Source of the DNA: Gammaproteobacteria bacterium | GTDB lineage: Bacteria > Pseudomonadota > Gammaproteobacteria > VBWC01 | Assembly: GCA_006218035.1 (NCBI GenBank) | Contig: VBWC01000002.1 | Span: forward strand, 1-64,000 | Direction of reading: 5' to 3' | DNA: 64,000 bases | Notes under the pieces: model-generated | What the model saw: only the letters and a program-made list of their open reading frames with translations | What the model was told of the DNA's origin: nothing | Database searches by the model: none | Shown: piece after piece, positions 48,251-58,520 of the stretch | Layout: every line of letters begins with the position of its first letter | Numbering within the stretch: position 1 is the stretch's first letter | Made by a program: the position numbers and the translations under genes

Positions 48251-49216
48251 TTACCGCTGCGAGCGGCGTTCCTGATAAGACCGAGCCATTATTTTTACTC
48301 CGTCAACGAGATTACGAGGAGGCGTCCAGCCCAACAAGCGTCGGGCCTTGCTGGAATCGACCTGCAAGGAGTCCGCAAGGCGGCGTATTAGGTCACCTTT
48401 CCCGAACAAACCCGCCGCGATTGTTAACAAACGGGGCGGAACCGGGAAAAGTCTTGCCTTGCGATCCAGCGCATCTGCGATCACTCTAATCAGCTCCGGC
48501 GTTGATATATCCTCTCCATCCGACGCAAGGAAAACCTCTCCGTTGGCATTTGGATTCCCGATGCACGCGCCAATCAGATCAGAGAGATTTTCTACCCCCA
48601 ACAGACTGCGTCGATTGTCGATCATCCCTAACGGCAACGGGACACCACTTTCGATCAAACGAATCAGCGTTAACAGATTACCCTTTACAAATGGTCCGTA
48701 CACCAATGGCGGCCTGATAATAACGACTTCCAGACCCGTTCTTTTACTTGCCTCTATCAGCTCCTGCTCGGCCTCCCATTTCGATATCGCATAAGGATCA
48801 ACCGGATCTACGCTATCTATTTCCGTAAAGGGACTTTTGTCAGTTCGCTCGCCATTAACCTTTATCGTGCTGATGTATATGAAACGTCGAACTTCGCCCT
48901 TTACAGCTTGATCCACCAATCGGCTGGTAGCCAATACGTTGCTTTTTCGATATTCGACCAGCGGATCTACCACGGTATCATTCATTACATGGACCCGCGC
49001 CGCCAAATGCACTATTGTGTCAATACCTTTAACTGCATTTGACCAATCCGCGTCCTCCATCGCACCAACTTCAAGATATTCCACTCGCTCATGGGCATGC
49101 ATTGACGGCATGGTTTTCCTTATGCCGCCGCGGACACCATGCCCCCTATTTGCGAGATAGGGACAAAGCACGTTTCCTACAAAACCGTTTGCCCCGGTCA
49201 CCAGCACTTGAGCCAT
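48251..49216 (-). CDS. wbpV: WbpV/WbpK-like NAD-dependent sugar 4-reductase
   Basis: The ATG at 49216 (MAQVLVTGANGFVGN) gives 321 residues; the track start is an upstream GTG. It is an extended SDR with GANGFVGN for cofactor binding, VHLAARVHVMND, the catalytic YxxxK in DPYAISKWEAEQ, and IIRPPLVYGP. It fits the reductases that act on the WbpM product to give UDP-QuiNAc or UDP-FucNAc; which epimer is formed cannot be read from sequence. It lies between fnlC-like and wbpL-like genes. Confidence 0.8.
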   Translation of the reverse strand: MAQVLVTGANGFVGNVLCPYLANRGHGVRGGIRKTMPSMHAHERVEYLEVGAMEDADWSNAVKGIDTIVHLAARVHVMNDTVVDPLVEYRKSNVLATSRLVDQAVKGEVRRFIYISTIKVNGERTDKSPFTEIDSVDPVDPYAISKWEAEQELIEASKRTGLEVVIIRPPLVYGPFVKGNLLTLIRLIESGVPLPLGMIDNRRSLLGVENLSDLIGACIGNPNANGEVFLASDGEDISTPELIRVIADALDRKARLFPVPPRLLTIAAGLFGKGDLIRRLADSLQVDSSKARRLLGWTPPRNLVDGVKIMARSYQERRSQR

Positions 49217-49268
49217 ATCATAATCCCGCTCAATCCTCACTAAACGATTCTCGTCAACTGCGGAGTCC

Positions 49269-50402
49269 TTACCCGGGCCGACCCCAAACCCTTCTATTAA
49301 CGTAATCCGTATAGCTCATTATCGCGCACAGTACTTTTTCCGATACGTTAGATACATCATAATCGCGGACTACTTTGGTTGACCTCTCACTCCCGCGACG
49401 CCGGTTTTCCAATACCTTCAACGCCTGCAGCACCCTTTCCAGAGACAGGCCAGTCATCATCACCGCCCCTTCCTCCATTCCTTCCGGTCGTTCATGCGCC
49501 TGTCTAATATTAAGCGCGGGAAAATCGAGAATCGACGATTCCTCGGTGATAGTTCCGCTATCTGAAAGCACCGCAAACGCGTTCTTTTGCAGATTTATAT
49601 AATCTGTAAATGCGAGTGGCTTCAGCAATTCTACTGAGGGGCTGAATGCGGCCTTTATATGCTTAAGTCGCTTATCGGTGCGAGGATGCGTGGAGACGAT
49701 AATTCGCTTTTTGTACAGCTCCGATAACGAATTTAACAGCGCTACCATGCTATTCAGATTTGCATCGGAGTCGACATTCTCCTCCCTGTGGAAGCTCACA
49801 ACAAAATATTCGCCGCGCGCGAGCTTATGCCGGGACATGACGGTCGATTTTTCAATCGCATGCTCATAATGTTTGAGCACCTCGCACATGGGGCTACCGG
49901 TCTTTATTATCCGGTCCGGCGGTATTCCCTCCCTTAACAAATATTCCCTTGCGATGTCGCTATAAGGCAAATTGATATCGCTTATATGATCGACAATTTT
50001 TCTATTTGACTCCTCCGGCACTCGCTGATCGAAACATCGATTACCCGCTTCCATGTGAAATATCGGAATCTTTCTCTTCTTTGCCGCAATTGCCGCCAAA
50101 CAACTGTTTGTATCGCCGAGGACAAGAAAAGCATCGGGTTGTTCTTTCTCCAGAACCAAATCGACCGAGCTGATTATTTTACCGATTGTTTCAGCGACTC
50201 TGCCGGCTACCGCCTCCAGATAATAATCCGGCTTCTCGATATCAAGGTCCTGAAAAAATATTTCATTTAATTCGTAATCGTAATTCTGACCTGTGTGAAC
50301 CAGAATATGATTCGTATTGCGGTCAAGACAGGCGATTACTCTCGATAGCCTGATCAGCTCCGGACGCGTGCCCACGACGGTAACTATTTTCAGATTTTTC
50401 AT
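49269..50402 (-). CDS. fnlC: UDP-GlcNAc 2-epimerase family, UDP-L-FucNAc pathway (CapG/FnlC)
   Basis: The ATG at 50402, preceded by AAGGAAGAA, gives 377 residues ([19 protein letters not shown]). This is the UDP-GlcNAc 2-epimerase fold with [61 protein letters not shown] and [19 protein letters not shown]. Among its relatives, the motif [16 protein letters not shown] and the genetic link to fnlA and fnlB identify the last enzyme of UDP-N-acetyl-L-fucosamine synthesis, not the ManNAc-forming WecB. It starts 7 bases after the fnlB stop. Confidence 0.9.
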   Translation of the reverse strand: MKNLKIVTVVGTRPELIRLSRVIACLDRNTNHILVHTGQNYDYELNEIFFQDLDIEKPDYYLEAVAGRVAETIGKIISSVDLVLEKEQPDAFLVLGDTNSCLAAIAAKKRKIPIFHMEAGNRCFDQRVPEESNRKIVDHISDINLPYSDIAREYLLREGIPPDRIIKTGSPMCEVLKHYEHAIEKSTVMSRHKLARGEYFVVSFHREENVDSDANLNSMVALLNSLSELYKKRIIVSTHPRTDKRLKHIKAAFSPSVELLKPLAFTDYINLQKNAFAVLSDSGTITEESSILDFPALNIRQAHERPEGMEEGAVMMTGLSLERVLQALKVLENRRRGSERSTKVVRDYDVSNVSEKVLCAIMSYTDYVNRRVWGRPG

Positions 50403-50409
50403 TTCTTCC

Positions 50410-51519
50410 TTATACCAGCTCGGCGATGGTATCCGGGCTCGCTGGATCAAATATCTCGTTCGACCAGAAAAGCGTTATCATTTCAGTTTTCCCGACATTA
50501 CATATACTATGCGTGTGCAAGGTAGGCATATCGATGAATTGTGGATGCGCTCCGTCTACCGCGAATTCGTGTACCTTGTCATCGAACAGTCGTCTTATCC
50601 GTATCAGCCCGGTACCGCCCAGAACAAGAAATCGTTCCACCTTCCTGTAGTGGTAGTGATTACCTCTGGTAATACCCGGTTTGGTAATAGATATAAAACA
50701 CTGCCCGCCACTGCCTGCCTTGACAGCCTCAAACAATCCACCGCGATCATCGTTAAACTGCCGCAGTTTCACCGGGTAAAAGTCAGGAAACAGATACGAC
50801 CGGTAGGTGTTGAAAAAAAACAGGTCTATTTTATTACTAACATCAGGCAGCAACTGACTTCTGTACAATTCATCGAACTCTTGTAATTTCTTTAATAGGC
50901 TGCTTACTTTTATACGCAACCCGGTTATGCGGATATCCTCATTTTTTCTGTCGAAGAGCAGCCCGGTTATCACGTCCGCCACCTGTTGCGCGTGCACCAG
51001 CTCCAGCTCGCCGTCGTGCAATATCTCTGGCGCCTGTCCGACCGCCAACTGATAGCAAAATGTCGATACGACCGAGTTATAAAAGGGTTTCCCGCCTTCG
51101 CCGAATACGTGCGGCAATATTAAACCGGTATAACTGGTCCGATTGTCGTCCGCCCATTGTCGAAGTCTCCTGCCGCATTCCCGCTTCGAACGACCATATG
51201 CCGTATCGCGGTCGACATGCGTCGATGACGAGAAAATGATATAGGGCCGCTTATCCGAACGTTCGCACGCGGAAATCAATTTCTCCACAAGCTCGTTGTT
51301 TACTGATTCGACCTCGCCATCGTCACCGCGGTTCATTCCCGCCAGATGAACAACGACATCCGAATCCGCCACAAAGGCATCCAGCTTTGGCTCGCTGGCG
51401 AACGTCTCTCGATTTGCACCAGCCACGGTAACTTGCGGCCGCGCATGCAAAACAGCATGCAACTGCGAGCCTATCATCCCGTCTATGCCGGTAATACCAA
51501 CTTTCAGTCTATCTTTCAC
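50410..51519 (-). CDS. fnlB: UDP-L-FucNAc synthesis protein CapF/FnlB (epimerase-reductase with cupin)
   Basis: The 369-residue protein has an N-terminal SDR domain ([45 protein letters not shown] with YxxxK) that does the NADPH-dependent C4 reduction. A C-terminal cupin domain (about 250-369: [46 protein letters not shown]) binds zinc and does the C3 epimerisation. This two-domain architecture is diagnostic for CapF/FnlB/WbjC. It is the second of three consecutive steps encoded in order fnlA-fnlB-fnlC. Confidence 0.93.
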   Translation of the reverse strand: MKDRLKVGITGIDGMIGSQLHAVLHARPQVTVAGANRETFASEPKLDAFVADSDVVVHLAGMNRGDDGEVESVNNELVEKLISACERSDKRPYIIFSSSTHVDRDTAYGRSKRECGRRLRQWADDNRTSYTGLILPHVFGEGGKPFYNSVVSTFCYQLAVGQAPEILHDGELELVHAQQVADVITGLLFDRKNEDIRITGLRIKVSSLLKKLQEFDELYRSQLLPDVSNKIDLFFFNTYRSYLFPDFYPVKLRQFNDDRGGLFEAVKAGSGGQCFISITKPGITRGNHYHYRKVERFLVLGGTGLIRIRRLFDDKVHEFAVDGAHPQFIDMPTLHTHSICNVGKTEMITLFWSNEIFDPASPDTIAELV

Positions 51520-51537
51520 GGGTCGTGTCGAGTGACA

Positions 51538-52599
51538 TCAAACCAGTTCGCGGGTAACGTCGGGAAGCGAGCGGAGCAGCTCCTCAATTTCGCGCTCGCT
51601 CAAACGGTAGGTATTGTGTGACGTATAGTCGTCGAGATTCGCTTCCTCCTTATCGCCCTCCGTAAAATATTTATTGTAGTTCAGGTCTCTGTCATCCATC
51701 CTTACTCGGTAATAGTTATCCAGATCTTCGGCCTTGGCCAGTTCTTCACAGGTCGCCAGCGTCTCGTAAATTTTTTCGCCGTGACGCATCCCGATAATCT
51801 TTATTGGGCTGTCCGAATTGAATATTTTTTTTAACGCATTTGCCAAATCAATGACGGTACACGCCGGGGCCTTCTTTATAAAGATGTCCCCCTGGCTCGC
51901 ATTATTAAATGCATACACCACTAATTCTATGGCATCGCGGAGCGGCAATAGAAAACGGGTCATTTCCGGCACTGTCACCGTAATCGGCCGATTGGACTTG
52001 ATTTGCTTGATGAACAGCGGAATCACCGAACCCCTCGAACACATGACGTTTCCGTAACGAACGCTCGTAACCACAGTCTCCGTCTCGCTAATGTTTCTGG
52101 CGGCGGCCTGCACAACTTTCTCCATTAGCGCCTTTGTCATCCCCATCGCATTTACAGGATAAACTGCCTTGTCAGTACTCAGGCTGACGATCTTCGATAC
52201 CCGATGATCAATAGCAGCCTCCAGCAAATTATAACTGCCGACAATATTGGTCATTACCGCCTGCATCGGGAAGAACTCGCACGATGGCACCTGCTTAAGG
52301 GCCGCAGCGTGGAATATGTAGTCAACGCCTTTTACAGCCTTATCGAGGCTGTCTCGACTTCGCACGTCGCCTATATAAAATTTTACTTTTGAATTATCGA
52401 GATCAAGGCGCATTTGTTCCTGTTTTAACTCATCGCGGCTGAATATTCTCACCTCCCTGAACCCGCTATCCTTCTCCAAAAGATAGTCAAGGAACGCGTG
52501 ACCGAATGATCCCGTCCCCCCTGTAATCAAAATAGTCTTGCCAGAGAAATCCTTCACGTCGGCCCTATCTGCCTGGCTAGTATTATTGTTTCTGGACAC
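51538..52599 (-). CDS. fnlA: UDP-GlcNAc 4,6-dehydratase/5-epimerase CapE/FnlA
   Basis: The 353-residue SDR begins the UDP-L-FucNAc pathway. GKTILITGGTGSFGHAF is the cofactor motif, FHAAALKQVPSCEFFP and LSTDKAVYPVNAMGMTKALMEK form the active-site region of inverting UDP-GlcNAc dehydratases, and QRGDIFIKKAP-like text (ASQGDIFIKKAPACTVIDLANAL) follows. It starts at a GTG with a ribosome site (AAGGAATTGAG), overlapping the upstream transferase by 17 bases. It has no membrane segments, unlike the WbpM-type enzyme of the same locus. Confidence 0.93.
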   Translation of the reverse strand: MSRNNNTSQADRADVKDFSGKTILITGGTGSFGHAFLDYLLEKDSGFREVRIFSRDELKQEQMRLDLDNSKVKFYIGDVRSRDSLDKAVKGVDYIFHAAALKQVPSCEFFPMQAVMTNIVGSYNLLEAAIDHRVSKIVSLSTDKAVYPVNAMGMTKALMEKVVQAAARNISETETVVTSVRYGNVMCSRGSVIPLFIKQIKSNRPITVTVPEMTRFLLPLRDAIELVVYAFNNASQGDIFIKKAPACTVIDLANALKKIFNSDSPIKIIGMRHGEKIYETLATCEELAKAEDLDNYYRVRMDDRDLNYNKYFTEGDKEEANLDDYTSHNTYRLSEREIEELLRSLPDVTRELV

Positions 52600-53806
52600 T
52601 GCTCAATTCCTTCATCCAAGTCTCTAGTTGTTTGAATAATACTTCCCGGCTGAAATACATTTCACAATACTGCTTGCCTTTTCTCCCCATTTCTTCCCGT
52701 TCTTCCCGCGTCTTTTCATACATGGCTATTATCGCCTGCGCAAGCGCATCGGCATTTTCCGCCGGACAGGAGATACCGGCCCCCGACTCGGACACTATAC
52801 GCGCCCCCTCGCCATCGAGCATCGCCACTATGGGCCGCCCGCTGGCAAGATACGACTGTACTTTTCCCGGAATTGTCATTGCCAATATCGGAGCCCGCTT
52901 CAGGCTCACAAGCATTACATCAGCAGCCGCATAAAAGGCGGGCATTTTTTCTACCGGATGACGGCCCAGCAAGTGTACCGTTTTCTCCATCTCTCGGATC
53001 GCGACCTGCTCCCTGACCCATTCCAGCCGTCTCCCATCCCCAACGATCAACCAGTGAATATCGTGTTTATTTCTTAGCAGATCCGCAACATCCAATATAG
53101 TATCGAAATCCTGTGCCACACCGATATTGCCGGCAAACATTACGCGGAATCCAGAGGGCAGATCCATACCCTCGAGCTCCGCATTTCCCGTCTGGTACAC
53201 ATCCTCTGCCCAGCTGGGAAAATATTTGACCCTTTCTTGCGCCGCGCCATACTCCATGACGTGTGACAGGAATCCCCGCGATTGCACCAGTATCAGGTCG
53301 CAATGCCGATAGATAAAACGAACAAGTCTACCCACCATCGATATTATTGACCGATTTTTCACGGGACCTGCTTCCATCAAGCTATCGGGCCACAAGTCCA
53401 GCACCCAGAACGCTATGGGGGCTTTCTTCAATTTCTTTATAAAGATTGCCGGTATTCCTACCGTAATAGGCGACACTTCAAAAACAAATATTACATCGAA
53501 TTTGCCGCGCAGCCTGAACAACGCTGTCCCACACGACAACAAGGCAAACGACAGGTAATTAAGCATCAGCCGGATTGCGCCGGCGCGGCCGCGCGGCACA
53601 AGCGGCGCTCGAATTATCTCAATGCCACAGTAGGTTTGCCGCCGGTTTCGAAAGTAACCATAGCCTGGATAGAACTTTCCATCGGGATAGTTAGGAATGC
53701 CGGTTAGCACCGTGACTTGATGCCCATTATTTTTCAAGCCCTGAGCGAGGTCATTGATACGGAAATTTTCCGGCCAGAAATACTGTGTGACTATGAGTAT
53801 ATTCAA
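52583..53806 (-). CDS. GT4 glycosyltransferase, WbuB-like (probable L-FucNAc transferase)
   Basis: The 407-residue GT-B protein starts MNILIVTQYFWPENFRINDLA, typical of the WbuB/WcaI group. AFWVLDLWPDSLMEAG marks the domain junction, FRVMFAGNIGVAQDFDTILDVADLL opens the C-terminal nucleotide-sugar domain, and the EX7E-like region is LASGRPIVAMLDGEGARIVSESGAG. WbuB-type transferases are usually encoded beside fnlA-fnlB-fnlC and add L-FucNAc; the 17-base overlap with fnlA supports this. No membrane anchor was seen. Confidence 0.82.
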   Translation of the reverse strand: MNILIVTQYFWPENFRINDLAQGLKNNGHQVTVLTGIPNYPDGKFYPGYGYFRNRRQTYCGIEIIRAPLVPRGRAGAIRLMLNYLSFALLSCGTALFRLRGKFDVIFVFEVSPITVGIPAIFIKKLKKAPIAFWVLDLWPDSLMEAGPVKNRSIISMVGRLVRFIYRHCDLILVQSRGFLSHVMEYGAAQERVKYFPSWAEDVYQTGNAELEGMDLPSGFRVMFAGNIGVAQDFDTILDVADLLRNKHDIHWLIVGDGRRLEWVREQVAIREMEKTVHLLGRHPVEKMPAFYAAADVMLVSLKRAPILAMTIPGKVQSYLASGRPIVAMLDGEGARIVSESGAGISCPAENADALAQAIIAMYEKTREEREEMGRKGKQYCEMYFSREVLFKQLETWMKELSSVQKQ

Positions 53807-54945
53807 AATTTATTACTCACACGGCCGGCTATAAATGCAAGCGTTTCATTCGCACAACGTTCCCACGAATAATCCTGTGCACGGCCATGCGATTCGCCAG
53901 CCAGTCGGTAGCGAAGGTCCGGGTCGTCAAGCAATTTCTCTATCGCCGCCGCGATTTCGATGGGCTGTTCCGGATCAAAATATGCCCCCGCGGCACCTAG
54001 CACTTCGCTCATCGGCCCCCTATCTGAACAGACCACCGGGAGACCCGAGGCCATCCCTTCGAGCAATATATTGGGAAGGTTCTCGCAGCTCGACGCAAAC
54101 AGACACATGTCTGCGCTTGCGTATAATGTATGCAATGTATTGTGAGGTATTTCTCCCCGGTAACGGACGTATTGCTGGTTCGGGTCATGCCGCTCTATCG
54201 CCGATTGCAGCAGACGCATCGCTACAGCAGTACCCGGACCGACCAGATCGAGCGCCACGGGATATCCGGCGCTTCTCAGGCGAGCAACGCCCTCTACGAC
54301 GTGCCATTGATGTTTGTATAAATCGATTATGGAAACATACAAGATACGATACGGTCGGTCTACGGAATAATCCCGGATCGATAATTGTTTGCGTGGCGGT
54401 CCCGAGAACCGGTTGTCTATGCCATGCGGGATGATGGCTGTCCTGGCCTTTGTTGCCCTGATAATCCCCATGACTTGCTGTTTCGCGTAGTTCGTCAGGA
54501 AAATAAGGCCATCGGCATTCCGAAATGTCAGCGTCTGAGTCCAGCGAAGCAGCAGGAGCCTTATGGTTGCCCACGATAGCCCATACCGTTTCAGCTCGAC
54601 CCATTCGAACGGCAACATGTTCCGGCTCATCGAGACTATCGGGTGGAAATCGCCGGAATAGGACCCCCCCGGAACAAACAGTGCATCACAACCGGACTCC
54701 CGGGCCAGCCTGGAAAGTCGGTATTTCTGCCAGAAGACCCTGTGTAACAGGCTCTTGTCCAGGACGGCCTGGCGACTTTTGATCATCCACGGACGATCCT
54801 CAATGCGACTCAGAGTTGCGGTTCCGCTCCAGACTATCACTTTCGAAAAGCCATGGTCTGACGGCTTCGCCGCTCGCAGTACTTCTACAAGATGAGTAAC
54901 GCCGCCCCCCGCCCGTAGATTGGACGCGTCAATACCCAGTATCAT
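53803..54945 (-). CDS. GT4 glycosyltransferase
   Basis: The 380-residue GT-B glycosyltransferase has an N-terminal GIDASNLRAGGGVTHLVEVL acceptor loop and a GT4 C-terminal domain (PYRILYVSIIDLYKHQWHVVEGVARL, then ASSCENLPNILLEGMASGLPVVCSDRGPMSEVLG with the EX7E motif). Substrate and linkage are unknown. It overlaps the WbuB-like gene by 4 bases and the methyltransferase gene by one base (TGATG), so all three are translated together. Confidence 0.85.
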   Translation of the reverse strand: MILGIDASNLRAGGGVTHLVEVLRAAKPSDHGFSKVIVWSGTATLSRIEDRPWMIKSRQAVLDKSLLHRVFWQKYRLSRLARESGCDALFVPGGSYSGDFHPIVSMSRNMLPFEWVELKRYGLSWATIRLLLLRWTQTLTFRNADGLIFLTNYAKQQVMGIIRATKARTAIIPHGIDNRFSGPPRKQLSIRDYSVDRPYRILYVSIIDLYKHQWHVVEGVARLRSAGYPVALDLVGPGTAVAMRLLQSAIERHDPNQQYVRYRGEIPHNTLHTLYASADMCLFASSCENLPNILLEGMASGLPVVCSDRGPMSEVLGAAGAYFDPEQPIEIAAAIEKLLDDPDLRYRLAGESHGRAQDYSWERCANETLAFIAGRVSNKF

Positions 54946-55928
54946 CAGGGTCGACGACCCGTGCCAACAAGGTGACTTTCGTGAAACACCTTAACTCCCA
55001 CAAGCCCTGCGTCTGCCATCCAACCTCTCACCGTTTCCGATGATTGAGGGTTATCGTATGCTGGCGCCAGCATGTCGAAAGTATCCAGTACCGCCCACTC
55101 TTTCAGTTGCTGTTCGCTAAGAGGAAATACACCCGTGTAATCTGCTATCGGTATTAAACGCTTGAGAAAGCGACCGATCACTGGAACTCGCCCCAGCAAC
55201 CGGCTCACTGGCAATAGTACCGGCACCACACTCTCAACCACCTTAAACAGTTGCTGTTGTTGCATGCGCCTGGTGATTGGTCGAACGACATATTTTGCAT
55301 GAAGCATTGTCCTGATTCTTTTCCAGTAAAAATCCACGCATATCCGACCATCTGCCGCAAGCATCGGCGGCAGCGCCGCAAACGCCTTCGCAACGTCAGG
55401 CGTGTGCTGCAGGACACCGAGCGAGTATACGAACGGGAAAAATCCGCTGCTGAACGGCAGCGCATATATGTCGCCCTGTACTACATGAAGATTTGGATGC
55501 TGCCCCAGATTGGCGTAGCACGCGTCAACAGCACTGGAGTAATCCAATGCGCAGACTTTTGCGCCCGCTTGCAGGGCTATCTCCGCAAACCGTCCCGCTC
55601 CGCACCCGACGTCCAGCACCCATTTACCGGCAATATCCTGCGGGCGCCACCCGGTCGCCTTCCAGAAACGATCAGCTGATATCGTCTGGCCGGAATAACT
55701 GTCCAGCTGTGTCTGGCGAAACCGGTTCCACTGCATTCCAAAATTATCCGCGTAATTCGCTTCCGGCACGAAACGCGGCACAAATTCCCGAATCGGATAC
55801 CTGTTTCCGCTTTTTTCCGAACGAAGCCACCCGGAGTAAACGCGATCGCCCCGGTATTGCGGCTCGATAAGCGCTAGCGCCTCCCCAGTGTTTGGACAGC
55901 GCAGAATATCAAGCAATTCTAGATGCAC
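54945..55928 (-). CDS. SAM-dependent methyltransferase with Trm112-like N-terminus
   Basis: The 327-residue protein has an N-terminal segment LELLDILRCPNTGEALALI that resembles Trm112-like zinc or structural modules, with only partial cysteines. The class I SAM-binding core follows: GKWVLDVGCGAGRFAEIALQAGAKVCALDYS, then NLHVVQGDIYALPFSSGFF and VYSLGVLQHTPDVAKAF. Similar proteins modify sugars or lipid-linked glycans, but the acceptor is unknown. Position in the glycosyltransferase run suggests a polysaccharide O-methylation. Confidence 0.8.
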   Translation of the reverse strand: MHLELLDILRCPNTGEALALIEPQYRGDRVYSGWLRSEKSGNRYPIREFVPRFVPEANYADNFGMQWNRFRQTQLDSYSGQTISADRFWKATGWRPQDIAGKWVLDVGCGAGRFAEIALQAGAKVCALDYSSAVDACYANLGQHPNLHVVQGDIYALPFSSGFFPFVYSLGVLQHTPDVAKAFAALPPMLAADGRICVDFYWKRIRTMLHAKYVVRPITRRMQQQQLFKVVESVVPVLLPVSRLLGRVPVIGRFLKRLIPIADYTGVFPLSEQQLKEWAVLDTFDMLAPAYDNPQSSETVRGWMADAGLVGVKVFHESHLVGTGRRP

Positions 55929-56034
55929 GGTACATAAGCCATGTAGTTGTTATCGCCCCAATGACATATATCGAGCAGGAAGCTTCGGCGGCGCGCAAAA
56001 CGAGTGATCCTTGCCAAAATACCTGGGAATCAGT

Positions 56035-57219
56035 CTAGTTTACCGTGGGTCGATTCTCAATATCTCCGGAGATATTCTGATAAACCAACGCTGCGAATAA
56101 ATGAAGGGCAGCATTGTTAAAGTGCATGTCGTCGTATCCCATTCGTTCGGTGTAGTCGAATTTGCTATCCGGAAAATATTCTTCAGCGACGCGGATTGAC
56201 TCTTTACCCCATTCATTGGGCATTTTGTTCTGCATCTCGACTATTGTCGTCCCCTCCAGTCTTTTCGAGCTTCGGATTTTGCCAATCGCATCGAAGGTCA
56301 ACTCATCTATCAACTCCGCGAACGGGTTTCGCGATTCATATCCATGAGGATAGCGAAATAATTTTTGAGTTATCAAAATAAACTTGATGTGACGAGCCTC
56401 GCACAAGGTTTTCATGTTAAATATATTATCAATCAATGCATCTACGGCCTGCGCGTACCCAATATCATATCCTCTATAGGTTGGAGGTTCTGGCCAAGGT
56501 ATTGGCTGCTTCATGGTCAAATAAGACAGATCCGCCTTCTTCAGGTACCCGTTCAGCGCGTTCTTGTATTTGTACCGATTTACCAACTCCAATATAAAAG
56601 GGTAGCCGACCGGTTCGTATACCGGTTTCGTTTCACCGGAACCTTCTTTTATCCTATAGGGGATCCGCATGTGACTATAATCCCGTTTGAAATCGGGATA
56701 GAACGACAGCCAGAAAATATCGTTGATAGGCAAATAGGCAACAACCATATCCGGTTCATACGAAAACCCCGAGATCACCAAATCGATAACGTTCTCCTGC
56801 GACGTATATCCACCGGCACTGGCACTAATAGCCTTGTATTCACGTCTTTCCGGCGTTGTCGAACGCTTGTTAAGTAACTCTACTGTGTAGAACGGCCATG
56901 GCTGGAAGGTAGTCGATCCTCCCAGAAACAGTATCCTGTATTCTCCGCTCTTTTTTTTAATCCGGGAAATTCCTTGATCCTGGGGTAGCACTAAATGACC
57001 ATACTCATTTGCCATCGCGATACCATCGTAGAATTTCTCTCCCGGTTTGTTCATGTAGCTCTTGTAAGGATGCTCAATTATCTGCATCTTCTCTTTTAAA
57101 CCTTCCCGAATATCCGGCACTACATAAAAATACCGCAGGTACACACCTATCAAGCCATCGATCGCCAATAGTGTAAGACCTAACGTGATACCCGATAATA
57201 TTACGTGCCTTTTGGTCAT
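56035..57219 (-). CDS. Membrane-anchored SGNH/GDSL hydrolase-like protein 1
   Basis: The 394-residue protein has one N-terminal transmembrane helix (HVILSGITLGLTLLAIDGLIGVYL) and a periplasmic SGNH-like domain. YRILFLGGSTTFQPWPFYTVELL gives the nucleophile-region GGS, followed by SASAGGYTSQENVIDLV and YLPINDIFW (block III-like). A C-terminal DDMHFNNAALHLFA supplies the DxxH-type Asp-His pair. Such enzymes add or remove acyl groups on polysaccharides. The Ser is in GGST, not a classical GDS, as in many AlgX/SGNH relatives. Confidence 0.72.
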   Translation of the reverse strand: MTKRHVILSGITLGLTLLAIDGLIGVYLRYFYVVPDIREGLKEKMQIIEHPYKSYMNKPGEKFYDGIAMANEYGHLVLPQDQGISRIKKKSGEYRILFLGGSTTFQPWPFYTVELLNKRSTTPERREYKAISASAGGYTSQENVIDLVISGFSYEPDMVVAYLPINDIFWLSFYPDFKRDYSHMRIPYRIKEGSGETKPVYEPVGYPFILELVNRYKYKNALNGYLKKADLSYLTMKQPIPWPEPPTYRGYDIGYAQAVDALIDNIFNMKTLCEARHIKFILITQKLFRYPHGYESRNPFAELIDELTFDAIGKIRSSKRLEGTTIVEMQNKMPNEWGKESIRVAEEYFPDSKFDYTERMGYDDMHFNNAALHLFAALVYQNISGDIENRPTVN

Positions 57220-57344
57220 CAGGTTATTCTCAATGATTTTAAAACGCAGTTACTCTTCATGTTCGTTAAACACCCGTTTTTCCGACCCTGAATACATAAC
57301 GATTTGCATATACGTCTGATAACATTTCGGGTGACAATACATCC

Positions 57345-58427
57345 TTATCCCGCCGGCGACGTTCCCGCCCTGCCTGACACAAACACAACAACGCGTTGTA
57401 CCAGGAAATTAAGTACAAATAGCGAAAGATCCACTACAACTTTGATCATTACGACGTGCTTGGGCGCTATTTCTGAAAAATAGTCAACGAGGAACGCGGA
57501 GAGCGAAACAATAAATATCGCCAATATTACATATTGCGTCATCTCCCTCGAGGTGTGACGTCTATCTACGGAACGAAACACTGCGTATTTATTAATGAAA
57601 AAGTTCGTGGTGCCGGACACCAGTCGTGCGCAATAACTACTAATGATAATGTCGTTAAATATTGTGCGGAATATTACGAAAAATACTATATCAACCGCAA
57701 AGGATACTGCTGAAGATAACGTGTAGCGCACAAATACACTGTAAACCCGAATCGAATCCAGAACGGGGTTAAAATGAGAAGAGGCATTATCATCTATATA
57801 TATTGTTGATATCGGAACTTCCAAAAGTTCCGCCCCCCATTTATTTGCGTTCAGAAGTACTTCCAACTCGTACTCATAACGGTTAGTAGAAAGCGCCACT
57901 AAATCATTCAGGAAACGTACTGGAACACCCCTCAATCCCGTTTGGGTATCCTGCAGCCGCTTACCCGTAAACAGGCGAAAGACCCGTTTAGTCAATTCGT
58001 TTCCAAAACGACTTCGCCATGGCACGTTATCACCAAATGACCGGACCCCCAGCACCATGGCGTCTCCTCGCGATGCCGATAACTGAGCAACCATTACAAT
58101 ATCGCCAATCGCATGCTGACCGTCTGCATCTGCGGTAACCACAGCCCTGACGGACGCATCATTCAGATCAAGTATATGTTGGAATCCGCGTTTTAATGCG
58201 GCTCCTTTCCCTGAATTTACCGGAACGTCTATTACGCTCACGGCTTCAGTATTCCTGATTTTCGCAAATATCGAAGCGCAACGCGTGCTTGAACCGTCAT
58301 TGACAATAACTATATATTTGAATCCCTCTTCCGACAGGGACTCGACCAATGTAATCAAGCTATCGCCAGGATTGTATGCCGGAATAACTACCGCCACGCC
58401 GGGTGTTGAGTTTCTAGATCCCGACAT
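57345..58427 (-). CDS. GT2 glycosyltransferase fused to GtrA-like membrane domain
   Basis: This 360-residue protein joins two parts. Residues about 8-235 form a DPM1/GtrB-like GT2 enzyme (VAVVIPAYNPGDSLITLVESL, DGSSTRC, GKGAALKRGF, TADADGQH, and the KRLQDTQTGLRG loop). Residues about 235-350 form a four-helix GtrA-like module (RYTLSSAVSFAVDIVFFVIF, RLVSGTTNFFINKYAVFRS, then two more helices). In GtrABC systems these are separate proteins, with GtrB loading a sugar onto bactoprenol and GtrA flipping it. The fusion implies both steps in one chain. Confidence 0.85.
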   Translation of the reverse strand: MSGSRNSTPGVAVVIPAYNPGDSLITLVESLSEEGFKYIVIVNDGSSTRCASIFAKIRNTEAVSVIDVPVNSGKGAALKRGFQHILDLNDASVRAVVTADADGQHAIGDIVMVAQLSASRGDAMVLGVRSFGDNVPWRSRFGNELTKRVFRLFTGKRLQDTQTGLRGVPVRFLNDLVALSTNRYEYELEVLLNANKWGAELLEVPISTIYIDDNASSHFNPVLDSIRVYSVFVRYTLSSAVSFAVDIVFFVIFRTIFNDIIISSYCARLVSGTTNFFINKYAVFRSVDRRHTSREMTQYVILAIFIVSLSAFLVDYFSEIAPKHVVMIKVVVDLSLFVLNFLVQRVVVFVSGRAGTSPAG

Positions 58428-58520
58428 TATTTATCAATACAACGAACATTGTATTTGCCCCCAACATTCCATTGCCGTTCCAGCGTATGATTATGACTGA
58501 TTGCAGATCGACACACATAC

